This document shows positions 16,654 to 25,700 of a stretch of 38,722 nucleotides of DNA, piece by piece. A model generated the notes under the pieces. It ran no database searches. It was not told the DNA's origin and saw only the letters and a list, made by a program, of their open reading frames with translations. How positions within the stretch are numbered: the first letter of the stretch is position 1; the number at the start of each line of letters is the position of its first letter. The position numbers were made by a program, and so were the translations under genes. Source of the stretch: Amycolatopsis anabasis (GTDB lineage Bacteria; Actinomycetota; Actinomycetes; Mycobacteriales; Pseudonocardiaceae); assembly GCF_009765355.1 (NCBI RefSeq), contig NZ_VTHK01000072.1, forward strand, positions 1 to 38,722. The letters are read 5' to 3'.

Positions 16654-17883
16654 GTGAACGAACTGGCGTATGCCAGGCAGGGGGGATCCAGCGGGGAAGG
16701 CGGGCGGGCAGACGGCGACGCGGACCCGTGGGCGGTGCTGCCGGTGGAACTCGCCGCGGCCCTGCGCCCGATCTCGAGCCGGATCGCCGAGGACATCGTC
16801 GGCGAGATCGTGCGGGACGTGCCGCAGTACGCGCGGGTCAGCCGGGCGATCTCGAAAACCACCCGGCACGCGGTGCTGCGCTGCGTGGACGCCATCGGTG
16901 GCGCGTCGCCGTTCCCGAACGATCTGGCGCTCATCGCCGGGAAGGTCGGGCGCGACGAGTTCGCGGACGGGCGCGATCTGGACGCCCTGCAGACCGCGAT
17001 CCGCATCGCCGGCCGCGTCGCCTGGCGGCATGTGGCCGACACCGGGCGGACCATCGGCCTGACCACCGAAACGCTCTGCCTGGCGGCCGAGGCCCTGTTC
17101 GCGTTCGTGGACGAGGTCTCGTCGGTGATCATCGAGGCGTACAGCGACGCGCGCGTGTCCACCGCCGGGGTGCTCGAACGGCGGCGGCGCGGGCTGCTGG
17201 AACTCATCCTCGCGGAGACGCCGAGTTCACCGCACGCCATCTCCGCGCTCGCCGACGCGGCGCGGTGGCCGGTGCCGAAGCAGATCGCGGTCGTCGCGCT
17301 CGCCCCGCGCGAGGGCCAGCCGGAACCGCACGTCCCGGAACTGGACGATCAGGTGCTGATGGATCTGGAAGGTCCCGAACCGTGCCTGCTCACCCCGTAC
17401 CCGGAACGCCACCTGCGCGGCCAGGACGCCGAACTCCGCGGCTGGCACGCCGCGGTCGGCCCGATCGTCCCGCTCAAGGACGCCCGGACCTCCTGGCGGT
17501 GGGCGCGGCGCACGATCGAACACCTCAAGCTGGGCACCATTCCGGACGGTTCGATCACCTGGTTCCGCGACCACCTCTCGACGCTGTGGCTGCTGTCCGA
17601 CGACCTGCTGGTGGCCGAGGCGGCGAAGCGCAGCCTCGGCCCGCTGGACCCGCTTCCCCCGGCCCAGCGCGACCGGCTCGGCGAGACACTGCTCGCCTGG
17701 CTGCAAACCCGGGGCACCGCAACGGAAATCGCGGCGAGGCTGAACCTGCACGCGCAGACCGTCCGGCAGCGGATGCACCACCTGCACAACCTGTTCGGTG
17801 AGCAGATGGAAGATCCCGAACGCCGCCTCGAAATGATCATCGCGCTGCGGGCCCGGCAACTCCGCGCCCAGGCCGCCAGCTGA
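16654..17883 (+). CDS. PucR-family helix-turn-helix transcriptional regulator 2
   Basis: A 409-residue paralog of the regulator encoded just upstream, collinear over its whole length: helical N-terminal domain (about 20-175, with DEVSSVIIEAYSDAR), degenerate GGDEF-like centre (about 180-335), and C-terminal HTH_30 (about 345-400; ETLLAWLQ, AARLNLHAQTVRQRM). The recognition-helix region differs from its neighbour (HAQTVRQ against HLHTVRD), so the two may read different sites. GTG 16654 is chosen for its GGAGGGG SD (16642-16648). It has its own promoter. A tandem duplication followed by divergence is the simplest origin. Ligand and targets are unknown; control of the adjacent biosynthetic genes is inferred from location. 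Confidence 0.86.
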   Translation: MNELAYARQGGSSGEGGRADGDADPWAVLPVELAAALRPISSRIAEDIVGEIVRDVPQYARVSRAISKTTRHAVLRCVDAIGGASPFPNDLALIAGKVGRDEFADGRDLDALQTAIRIAGRVAWRHVADTGRTIGLTTETLCLAAEALFAFVDEVSSVIIEAYSDARVSTAGVLERRRRGLLELILAETPSSPHAISALADAARWPVPKQIAVVALAPREGQPEPHVPELDDQVLMDLEGPEPCLLTPYPERHLRGQDAELRGWHAAVGPIVPLKDARTSWRWARRTIEHLKLGTIPDGSITWFRDHLSTLWLLSDDLLVAEAAKRSLGPLDPLPPAQRDRLGETLLAWLQTRGTATEIAARLNLHAQTVRQRMHHLHNLFGEQMEDPERRLEMIIALRARQLRAQAAS

Positions 17884-17902
17884 TTGTCCACAGCAGACTC
17901 GC

Positions 17903-18586
17903 TCAGAGGGGTAGCCACGCCGGGGTGACCGGCGAGCGCAGCGACCAGCCGAGCGACCGGTACAGCGCGCGCCCGTCGGCGGTGGCGACGAGCACACCGC
18001 GCGTGGCGCCGCGGGCGCGGGCCGCCGCGCCGAGCAGGTCCATCACCAGCGCGCCGAGCCCGCGCCGCCGGTGTTCGGGCCGGGTCTCCACCTGGTCGAC
18101 CACGGCCGCGTCACCCCACACCGCGACCCGCCCGGCGGCCGCCCGCTCCCCGTCCGGGGCCCAGACGAGCACGTCGGTCGCCGCGCCGCTGGTGACCGTC
18201 TCCGTCCGGTAGCCCGCCACGGCCGGCGCGGCACCGGGCGGGCGCAACGCCGTGGTCATCAGGAATTCCTGGACGCCCACCTGCCACGGCGGCGGCAACG
18301 CGCCCTCGACGACCTCCCGTCCGGCGCACACCTTCAGCCAGGTTCCCGGGGTCACCAGCGCGGCGGCCCGGCGCCGCAACGACTCGGGATCGAATTCGGT
18401 GAACACGTACCGCACCAGCTGGCCGGGCGTGTCCACGTCGAGCCGGAAGGCGCCGGACACCTCGACCGGGGTCGCGATGTTCCGGGACAGCGCCCAGCCG
18501 TGCACCCAGGCCCGCACCACCGTCCCCAGCGCCGCCTCCGGACGGCTGTCGACCGGCCGGTCCGGCGGTGGTGGTGGCGAGATCAT
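17903..18586 (-). CDS. GNAT-family acetyltransferase-like protein
   Basis: A 227-residue protein whose C-terminal half carries GNAT motif A (VDQVETRPEHRRRGLGALVM, the acetyl-CoA pyrophosphate loop) and a typical ending (ALYRSLGW). The N-terminal half (WVHGWALSRN) resembles the substrate domain of actinobacterial FR47/GNAT proteins. It would acetylate an unknown small molecule or protein in the cytoplasm. ATG 18586 is chosen because it leaves a 10-nt gap after the deacetylase stop; a start at 18643 would overlap that gene by 47 nt. The gene converges on the second pucR-type gene with a 19-nt gap. The start codon sits inside a perfect 16-bp palindrome (18578-18593), which may be chance. No clear SD. 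Confidence 0.78.
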   Translation of the reverse strand: MISPPPPPDRPVDSRPEAALGTVVRAWVHGWALSRNIATPVEVSGAFRLDVDTPGQLVRYVFTEFDPESLRRRAAALVTPGTWLKVCAGREVVEGALPPPWQVGVQEFLMTTALRPPGAAPAVAGYRTETVTSGAATDVLVWAPDGERAAAGRVAVWGDAAVVDQVETRPEHRRRGLGALVMDLLGAAARARGATRGVLVATADGRALYRSLGWSLRSPVTPAWLPL

Positions 18587-18596
18587 GATCTCGAGT

Positions 18597-19463
18597 TTAT
18601 TGACTCTTCGCGGTCCGGGCGTAGTGTTCGGCGATCTCGTCACTGGTCGTCAGCCACACCCCCGGCCGGCTCGCGATGTACTCCAGTGCCTGGTCCAGGT
18701 ACTTGTGCCGGAACGGCTGGCCGATGACGAACGGATGCAGGGCCAGCGCCATGACCCGGCCGCTGTCCGCCGAATCGGCGTAGAGCTGGTCGAACTGGTC
18801 CCGGACGATCCGCACGAAGTCCGGTCCGCTCAGGCTCTTGCCGACGAACAGGCCGATGTCGTTCAGCTCGACCGAGTACGGCACGCTCAGCATGCCGGGC
18901 ACGTTCAACCGGTACGGCTGATCGTCATTGGTCCAGTCCAGCACGTAGTTCAGGCCGAGTTCGGCGAGCAGTTTCGGCGTCTGGAAGGTTTCGGTGAGCG
19001 CGGGCCCCATCCAGCCGCGCGGCCGCCGCCCGGTGGCCCGCTCGATGGCGCCGACGACCTCGGTCAGGTAGGCGCGCTCCTCGTCGACGGACATATCGGC
19101 CTGGAAGATCGAGTTGTTCTTGCCGTGGGCGAGCCACGCCCAGTCCCGTTCCCGGCCCGCCCGGATGATCTGCGGGTAGCGCTCGCCGACGTCCGAGTTG
19201 AGCAGCACGCTCGCGCGCATCCCGTGCCGGTCGAGGCTTTCCAGCAGCCGCCAGAACCCCACCCGGGGCCCGTAGTCGCGCCAGCCGTAGTTCAGCGCGT
19301 CCGGCACCAGATCCGCGGTACCCGCGAAGATGCTCGTCGAAGGGCGGTCGATCTGGTAATGCTCGACGTTCAGCCCGACGTAGAAGGCGACCCGGGCCCC
19401 ATCCGGCCACTGGATCGGCTCGCGTTCGACGATCGGGCTGTAGTCGTAGAGTTCGTTGTCCAT
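18597..19463 (-). CDS. polysaccharide-deacetylase-fold hydrolase, PuuE-like
   Basis: A 288-residue NodB-fold protein of the PuuE-like subgroup, which includes cofactor-independent allantoinases. The first NodB motif, normally an Asp pair, reads GLNVEHYQ; other landmarks are LAHGKNNS, RGWMGPALTET and LALHPFVIGQPFRHKYL. There is no signal peptide, so it is cytosolic and more likely a C-N hydrolase than a cell-wall deacetylase. The next metabolic gene but two (21421-22731) is also an amidohydrolase, and PucR regulators often govern ureide breakdown, so nitrogen-compound catabolism is a reasonable guess. A palindrome sits just upstream. The SD is weak. Confidence 0.82.
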   Translation of the reverse strand: MDNELYDYSPIVEREPIQWPDGARVAFYVGLNVEHYQIDRPSTSIFAGTADLVPDALNYGWRDYGPRVGFWRLLESLDRHGMRASVLLNSDVGERYPQIIRAGRERDWAWLAHGKNNSIFQADMSVDEERAYLTEVVGAIERATGRRPRGWMGPALTETFQTPKLLAELGLNYVLDWTNDDQPYRLNVPGMLSVPYSVELNDIGLFVGKSLSGPDFVRIVRDQFDQLYADSADSGRVMALALHPFVIGQPFRHKYLDQALEYIASRPGVWLTTSDEIAEHYARTAKSQ

Positions 19464-19481
19464 GACCCCATAGTCAAACCC

Positions 19482-19495
19482 TCACATAGATGTGA
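19482..19495 (-). promoter_or_regulatory. palindromic operator candidate upstream of PuuE-like gene
   Basis: TCACAT-AG-ATGTGA (19482-19495) is a perfect 6+2+6 inverted repeat 18 nt upstream of the ATG, just downstream of a -35-like TTGACC (19502-19497, minus strand). This is a typical spot for a GntR- or TetR-type repressor site. The regulator is unknown. Confidence 0.45.
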
Positions 19496-19498
19496 AGG

Positions 19499-19834
19499 TC
19501 AATTCGGCACGAGCTGTGACGTCGGCCACGCGACCTTCTCGATGGGCAGGCCGTTGCCGACGGCTCGGCGGTACGCCTGCTCGACGTCGTCCACCTCGAT
19601 CACCATGAACGCGCCCTGCGGCGGACGCGGGTCGAACAACGGCTCCGCGTCGTCGCTCGCAGGTCGCATGAGGACCTCGATGAACCCCGACGCGGCGGCG
19701 AAGAGCGTCCCCTTGTCTTCGCCACCACGGTCCCACGAGCCCGCGATCGGAAGCGCCATACCGTCGCGGTAGAAGGCAACCGTCGTTTCGTAGTCCTGCG
19801 TGAAGTACGTGAAGCGAAACTGGCCTTCAGGCAT
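19499..19834 (-). CDS. VOC/glyoxalase-like protein, apparently C-terminally short
   Basis: A 111-residue member of the vicinal-oxygen-chelate superfamily: FRFTYFTQDYETTVAFYRDG (first beta-alpha-beta unit), GGEDKGTLFAAASGFIEVLM, and VIEVDDVEQAYRRAV (second unit). Family proteins normally run to about 120-130 residues and finish with a strand containing a metal-ligand Glu (as in DPxGNxxEL). Here the protein stops right after LPIEKVAWPTSQLVPN, so that last strand is missing. It is either a recent truncation or a divergent end. AAGGAG (19848-19843) gives a good SD for ATG 19834. Function (metal enzyme or resistance protein) cannot be told. Confidence 0.75.
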   Translation of the reverse strand: MPEGQFRFTYFTQDYETTVAFYRDGMALPIAGSWDRGGEDKGTLFAAASGFIEVLMRPASDDAEPLFDPRPPQGAFMVIEVDDVEQAYRRAVGNGLPIEKVAWPTSQLVPN

Positions 19835-19862
19835 CGCTAGCGCTCCTTCAACTGAGGCGACG

Positions 19863-19880
19863 ACGTTGTTCCGCCAACGT
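19863..19880 (-). promoter_or_regulatory. inverted repeat upstream of VOC gene
   Basis: ACGTTG-N6-CAACGT (19863-19880) lies 29-46 nt upstream of the VOC start codon, inside the 63-nt gap to the HNH gene. It could be an operator for the VOC gene or a small terminator for the HNH gene. No T tract is present, so operator is slightly favoured. Confidence 0.35.
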
Positions 19881-19897
19881 AAAACCTCAATTTCGCT

Positions 19898-21064
19898 TCA
19901 GGTCAAGGATGGACCCGTGGGCCGGGGTTCGTGGAGTGGTTCGGGTTGGCTGGTGTAGGTGCCGCCGGTGGGTGTGGTGATGGTGATAGAGCCGTCGGGC
20001 TTTGGTTCGAAGTTCCACCCGGGTTGGTCTTTGAGGTAGTGGTGTCGTTCGCACCAGCCGCCAAGGTTGGTTTTGTCGGTGGTGCCGCCTTGGGCCCAGT
20101 CTTGGGTGTGGTCGATATCGCCTGCCTGCGCCGGTCGGTTACAACCCGGTGCTCGGCATTCGCGGTCGCGTAGCCGGATGTAGCGGTCGAGGGCGGGTGG
20201 TGGCCGGTAGCGGGTGCGGCCGACGTCGGCGGGCAAGCCGGTGACCGGGTCGGTGACGATGCGCCGCCAGGTGGAGTCTTTGCTGTGGGCGATGTCGCGG
20301 GCGATCGCGGCGGGGATGGGGCCGTATCCGGCCAACTGTGCGGGGTCGCTGTTCAATCCGGCCAGGGTGGTGAGGTCGACATACACGAAGATGTCGGCTT
20401 TGGGGTCGCCGTGGGTGGTGCCGAGGCAGCGTTCGATCAGGATGTCGGCCCGTAACTGGTCCAGCGAGCGCGATTCATCCTTGGTTTTGCGTTTGCGGGC
20501 TTCGCGGTCGATGCTGCGGTAGGCGGCGCTGCCCTTTTCCACCGGCACGTCGGCGACTAGAGTGCTCATGCCGTGGTCCTGGTGGATCAACTGGAGCTGC
20601 CGGTCAGCGCGCCTGGCTTTGCACCGAGCCTCATACCCCGCCTTGTCGATCTTGGCGATCCAGTAGTTCACCATCTTGCGCAGCGAGGACGGGTTCTTGC
20701 CCGGCAACCGGCTGGCCATGATGGCATCGACTTCACGGGCTTTCTCGTCGCTCAAGTACGCTGTGGGTTCGGCGATCTTGGCGGCTTTCTCCTCGTCGAT
20801 CACCCCACCCTCCATGGCTTTCAGGGTCTCGGGCAGCCGCGTGGTGAGCGTCCGCGCAAGCACCACCTTCCTCGCCGCCTTGTGCTCGGTCAGTTTCAGC
20901 ATCCAGGCGACTTCGACGGGCACACCCCTGGATCTTTCTTGCAGGTTGTCCAGTTCCGCAATGGCTCTCAACTGTCGGGCCTGCGCCCGCGCGATCACCT
21001 CCCCTTCCGATTGAATAATGTCTTTCAGCTCAACAAGTCTGGTATTTGTTTCCACGTCTCCCAT
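19898..21064 (-). CDS. DUF222 / HNH endonuclease (13E12-repeat family)
   Basis: A 388-residue protein with an N-terminal helical DUF222 domain (about 15-260) and a C-terminal HNH nuclease domain (about 300-350: CRAPGCN, DIDHTQDWAQGG, NLGGWCERHHYLK). The Cys pairs and His residues of the zinc-finger HNH fold are present. This family is highly repeated in actinobacterial genomes and spreads like a selfish element; the cellular role is not established. Third positions are visibly less GC-rich than in the neighbours, suggesting separate descent. It is followed upstream by a repeat-bearing non-coding stretch (21065-21420). No good SD is seen at ATG 21064. Confidence 0.88.
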   Translation of the reverse strand: MGDVETNTRLVELKDIIQSEGEVIARAQARQLRAIAELDNLQERSRGVPVEVAWMLKLTEHKAARKVVLARTLTTRLPETLKAMEGGVIDEEKAAKIAEPTAYLSDEKAREVDAIMASRLPGKNPSSLRKMVNYWIAKIDKAGYEARCKARRADRQLQLIHQDHGMSTLVADVPVEKGSAAYRSIDREARKRKTKDESRSLDQLRADILIERCLGTTHGDPKADIFVYVDLTTLAGLNSDPAQLAGYGPIPAAIARDIAHSKDSTWRRIVTDPVTGLPADVGRTRYRPPPALDRYIRLRDRECRAPGCNRPAQAGDIDHTQDWAQGGTTDKTNLGGWCERHHYLKDQPGWNFEPKPDGSITITTPTGGTYTSQPEPLHEPRPTGPSLT

Positions 21065-21420
21065 TTTATCGAAAACGGAAGATCAACACCCATCCCGAAT
21101 GGGTGAATCGGGCACGGCTGTCAACGCAACAACACGTGCTCGTTCCGTGGGGAACTGTCGCTGGTGACCAACGACGGGAATCGACCCGTGGAGCGACAGT
21201 TTCCCACGGTGCGCCGAAGGCGTGCCTGAAACCCAACCCCACTCCAAGAAACGGCAACCACCACCCACTCCGAACGCGCAACTCGCCCTACCGAAACGGG
21301 GAACTCGCGGAAGTTGAATCGGGAACGGCCGCCAACGCAAGCAAAGTTCCCACGGCGCGCCGAAGGCGTGCCTGAAACCCAACCCAGCTCTCCCACACGG
21401 CCACCAGCGCCAGAACGGCG
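21065..21420. repeat. non-coding gap with a repeated unit and nested hairpin
   Basis: Two related blocks occur. Block 1 spans 21105-21239 and block 2 spans 21316-21385. They share a left part (GAATCGGG(C/A)ACGGC..., 21105-21130 and 21316-21341) and a 39-nt right part with a single mismatch (21201-21239 and 21347-21385). Block 1 carries about 65 extra bases between the parts, forming a hairpin with 18-nt arms (21145-21162 and 21192-21209, one mismatch, 29-nt loop). A small hairpin ACCCAT-N5-ATGGGT lies at 21088-21104. No protein-coding frame here looks real. Confidence 0.75.
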
Positions 21421-22731
21421 TCAAAACAACTCCCGCCGCACCCCAGCAGCCGCGAACAAGTAATCCCGAGACTCCTCAAGCTCACCCCGCAGCCAGTCCA
21501 GATCGACGTCCACCAGAACTCCGCGGAACTTCCGCAACCGCCCGGCGACCAGCACCGTGTCGACGTTCGCCCGATCCATCAAGGTGACCACGGCAGCGGG
21601 AATGTTGTTGAGCGGCATGACGTTCAGGGCATCAGCGCGCAACAGGACGAGATCGGCCTCCTTGCCCGGGGTGAGCGTCCCGATCTTGTCCGCCAGGTGT
21701 GCGGTACGAGCGCCCTCCACGGTCGCGAAGCGGAGGACATCGCGCGGAGTCAGCAACTGGGGCAGATCACCCACGAGACCCGCGAGCGAGCGTTCGTTCA
21801 CGAGCATGCGTTGCAGAGTGTAGACCGAGCGCATTTGGGTGAAGAAATCGGCGGTCATCGTGCATTCGACATCGGTGCTGAGCGAGGGCTGAACACCGTG
21901 CTCCAGCGCCTGCAGAATCGGCGGCGTGCCGTGGCGCATCGACATCTCGATCGGCACCGCCAACGACACTCCGCCGCCGCTGTCCCGAATCACCGCCCAC
22001 GCCTCGTCGGTGAGACCGGTGGCGTGGACGAACTCGTTGTCCGGCCCCAGCAACCCCTCGCGGCCGAGTTGGCCCAGGAGTTCCGCGTGACCGTACTGCC
22101 CGAGCACATGCGAGACGAGCGGGATCTCCAGGCCGCGGGCCAGCGCCCACTGCGCACGCACCTCGTCGCCGAGTTCGGCGTTCAAGGCGAGTGTCAGGAG
22201 CTGGTCCGCGGACGAGAAGTACCGGCTCCGCAGAACCGGCAGGTCCCGCGCGTAATGTTCCTCGCCCAGAAAGGTGGAATAGGTGAACACCGTGCGGCGA
22301 CCCGCTTCCAGGAGACCGGCGATCGCGGCCTCGGCGCGCTCGAGCGAATGGTTGACGTGGGAGGTGTCGACCACGGTCGTCACCCCCGCGTCCAGCTGGC
22401 TGACCGACGCGGCGAACTCCGCGAGGTAGACGTCCTCGGGACGGTACACCGGCGTCATCTTCAGGTTCACGAAGTCGAAGTAGTCGCCCAGCAGCCCTTC
22501 CGGCAGGGTGCCGCGCAACGCCGTCTGGTACTGGTGGTGATGGGTGTCGACGAAACCCGGCAGGACGATCGTGCCGGTCGCGTCGATCACTTCGGCCCTA
22601 GCGTCCAGATCGGGTCCGACGGCCACGATCTTGCGGCCCTCCACCAGAACGTCGGCCGCCGGGAAATCACCGACCGCGGGATCCATGCTGAGCACCGCGC
22701 CACCGCGGATCAGATAACGTGGTTCGTTCAT
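21421..22731 (-). CDS. amidohydrolase / ATZ-TRZ-like deaminase
   Basis: A 436-residue metal-dependent hydrolase of the amidohydrolase superfamily, nearest in look to the ATZ/TRZ and cytosine-deaminase group acting on ring amines. An N-terminal beta-sandwich strand set (GGAVLSMDP) is followed by PGFVDTHHHQYQT with the metal-binding HxH, a mid-barrel His (SHVLGQYGH or VHATGLT), STDVE supplying the last metal Asp, and a C-terminal GTLTPGKEADLVLLRAD. The substrate is unknown. ATG 22731 and GTG 22734 are both possible; GGAGG abuts them, so the exact start is uncertain. It starts just downstream of the dnaE2 stop but has its own operator-bearing promoter, so it is probably separately controlled. 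Confidence 0.87.
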   Translation of the reverse strand: MNEPRYLIRGGAVLSMDPAVGDFPAADVLVEGRKIVAVGPDLDARAEVIDATGTIVLPGFVDTHHHQYQTALRGTLPEGLLGDYFDFVNLKMTPVYRPEDVYLAEFAASVSQLDAGVTTVVDTSHVNHSLERAEAAIAGLLEAGRRTVFTYSTFLGEEHYARDLPVLRSRYFSSADQLLTLALNAELGDEVRAQWALARGLEIPLVSHVLGQYGHAELLGQLGREGLLGPDNEFVHATGLTDEAWAVIRDSGGGVSLAVPIEMSMRHGTPPILQALEHGVQPSLSTDVECTMTADFFTQMRSVYTLQRMLVNERSLAGLVGDLPQLLTPRDVLRFATVEGARTAHLADKIGTLTPGKEADLVLLRADALNVMPLNNIPAAVVTLMDRANVDTVLVAGRLRKFRGVLVDVDLDWLRGELEESRDYLFAAAGVRRELF

Positions 22732-22748
22732 CACCTCCGGACGGTAGA

Positions 22749-22771
22749 ACCTCGACCAATATCGAGGTCAA
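22749..22771 (-). promoter_or_regulatory. promoter/operator of the amidohydrolase gene
   Basis: On the minus strand a -35-like TTGACC (22771-22766) overlaps the dnaE2 stop codon. ACCTCGA (22749-22755) and TCGAGGT (22762-22768) form a perfect 7-bp inverted repeat with a 6-nt centre, filling the spacer. TACCGT, 19-20 bp further on, could be the -10. The arrangement suggests a repressor site. The same hairpin could instead act as a short terminator for dnaE2, although no T tract follows. Confidence 0.45.
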
Positions 22772-25700
22772 CGGAAATCTCGGGCCTGGTGGACGATCCG
22801 CAGTTCCAGGGTTTCCAGTTTGTCCGCCACCAGATTGAGCACGCCGCCGGTGTTCTGGAGGATGCCGCGGACGAGCAGGGCGGGGCTGTTGCGCGCGGTG
22901 GCCCGGTCGCGGGCCCACAGCCCGGGCGAGCAGATGACGTTGACCATGCCGGTTTCGTCCTCCAGGTTGAGAAAGGTCATGCCGCCCGCGGTCGCGGGCC
23001 GTTGCCGGTGGGTCACCGCGCCGCCGACGAGAACCCGGGTGCCGTCCTCGACCTCGCCGAGCCGATCGGCGGGCAGCGCGCCGAGCCCGTCGAGGTGCCG
23101 CCGCAGGAATTCGACGGGGTGCGTGTCCGGCGAGATTCCGGTGGCCCACACGTCGGCCGCGGCCATCTCGAACCGGGTCATCCCGGGCAGCGCGGGGGCG
23201 TCCGTGCCCGGTACCACCCCGGGCAGGTGCCCGGGCCGGTCGCGGGCGGCGGCCCCGGCCGCCCACAGCGCCTGGCGGCGGTCCGGGCCGAACCGGGTGA
23301 ACGCGCCCGCGGTGGCGAGCGCCTCGAGCTGGGGCTCGGTCAGCGGAACGCGGTGCGCGAGGTCCGCGATCCCGCGGTACCGCCCGCCCCGGTTCCGCTC
23401 CTCGACGATCCGCTCGGCGACGAGATCACCGAGCCCGCGGACGGTCGCGAGGCCGAGCCGGACGGCGTGCCCGCCGGTGCTGGTGCGATCCGGTTCGAGC
23501 GTGGCGTGCGCGAGGCTGGCGTTGAGGTCCGGCCCGTGCGCCACCACACCGTGCCGCCGGGCGTCCGCGACGAGCGACTGCGGCGAGTAGAACCCCATCG
23601 GCTGGGCCCGCAGCAGTCCCGCGCAGAACGCGGCCGGGTGGTAGTGCTTCAGGTACGCGGAGGCGTAGACGAGCATCGCGAAGGACATCGAATGCGCTTC
23701 CGGGAACCCGTAACCGGAGAACGCCTGGATCTGGTGGAAGATCCCCTCGGCCAGCTCGCCGGTGATCCCGTTGGCCGCCATCCCCTCGAACAGCCGTGCC
23801 CGCAACCGTTCCATCTTGGCGGTGGACCGTTTCGCGCCCATCGCGCGGCGCAGCTGATCGGCTTCGGACGGGCTGAACCCGGCGACGTCGACGGCCATCT
23901 GCATGACCTGCTCCTGGAACAGCGGCACCCCGCGCGTGCGGCCCAAAGCGTTGGCCAGCAAGGGATGCGCGTGCTTCCAGGGTTCGCCGTTGCGCCGCCG
24001 CAGGTAGGGATGCACCGAACCGCCCTGGATCGGGCCGGGGCGGATCAGGGCGACCTCGACCACCAGGTCGTAGAACTCGCGCGGCTTCAGCCGGGGCAGC
24101 GTGCCCAGCTGGGCGCGGGATTCCACCTGGAAGACGCCGACCGCGTCGGCGCGGCAAAGCATGTCGTAGACGGCCGGATCGGCGAGGTCGAGCTGTGCTA
24201 GGTCGATCTCGACCTTCTCGTGCTCGGTGACCAGATCGAGGGTGTAATGGATCGCGGAAAGCATCCCGAGACCGAGCAGGTCGAATTTGACCAGCCCGAC
24301 CGCGGCGCAGTCGTCCTTGTCCCACTGCAACACCGTGCGGCCGGGCATCCGCGCCCATTCGACCGGTACCACCTCGGAAACCGGCCGGTCGCAGATCACC
24401 ATGCCGCCGGAGTGGATGCCCAGATGCCGGGGCGCGTCGCCGATCTCGTCGGCCAGGGCCAGCACCTCCGGCGGGATCGGGTGTTCCGCGGCCGGATCGG
24501 CCTTCGCGACCGGACCCCAGTGGTCGATCTGCTTGCTCCACGCATCCTGTTGCCCGGTCGAGTACCCGAGTGCCTTGGCCATGTCGCGCACCGCGGATTT
24601 CGCGCGGTAGGTGATCACGTTCGCCACCTGCGCCGCGTGGTGGCGCCCGTGTTTGCGGTAGACGTACTGGATGGCCTCCTCGCGGCGATCGGATTCGATG
24701 TCCACGTCGATGTCCGGCGGCCCGTCCCGTTCCTGGGCGAGGAACCGTTCGAACAGCAGGCCCCAGCGGACCGGATCGGCATGGGTGATGCCGAGCGCGT
24801 AGCAGACCGCGGAGTTCGCCGCCGAACCGCGCCCCTGGCACAGGATGTCGTTGCGGCGGCAGAACTCCACGATGTCCCAGACCACCAGGAAGTAACCGGG
24901 GAAGTGCAGCTCTTCGATGATCTTCAGCTCGTGTTCGAGCTGCCGGTAGGCCGCCGGGTTGTCCGCTCTGGTGCCGTAGCGGCGCCGCGCGCCCGCCCAG
25001 GTGAGCTCGCGCAGGTAACTCACCTCGGTGTGCCCCGGTGGCACCGGGAACGGCGGCAGTTTCGGCGCCACCAGGCGCAGATCGAACGAGCACTCCACGC
25101 CGAGCACCGCCGCGCGTTGCACCGCGCCGGGATAGCGGGAAAACCGCGCGCGCATCTCCGCACCGGACCGGACGAACGCGGCCGGCGCGGGCGGTAGCCA
25201 GCCCTGGATCTCCGCCACGCTCCGGCGCGCCCGGACCGCCGCCACCGCCGCGGCCAGCCGACCGTTCTCCGGCCGCGCGTAGTGCACCGCGTTGCTGGCG
25301 ACCGTGGGCTGGCCGAGATCGTCGGCGATCCGGGCGAGCAGGTCGTTCCGGAGGGAATCGGTCGGCAGGCCGTGGTCGATCAGTTCGACCGCGACATGGT
25401 TGCGCCCGAACCGGTCCACCAGCCGACGCAGTTCCGCGGCCGCGGCGGCCGGGCCGTCGCGGATCAGCGCGCGGCGCACCGGGCCTTTGCGGCATCCGGT
25501 CAGGACCACGCAGTGGCCGCTCAGTTCGGCCACGATCTCGTCCAGGTCGTAGACCGGGCGCCCCTTCTCCTCGCCCCGCAGCTGCGCGTTGGAGATCACC
25601 CGGCAGAGCCGCCGGTAGCCTTCCAGTTCGCGGGCGAGCACCAGCAGGTGCTCCCCCTCCGGATCGGCGATCCCGTTCTGCGGCCCGGAAAGTCCCAGGC

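Noticed and set aside
18578..18593. 16-bp perfect palindrome CGAGATCATGATCTCG as an operator
   Set aside because: A palindrome of this size is expected about once by chance in a window this long, and this one lies on the GNAT start codon. Noted only.
21065..21420. Insertion sequence
   Set aside because: No transposase and no target-site duplication could be recognised; only short repeats and hairpins are present.
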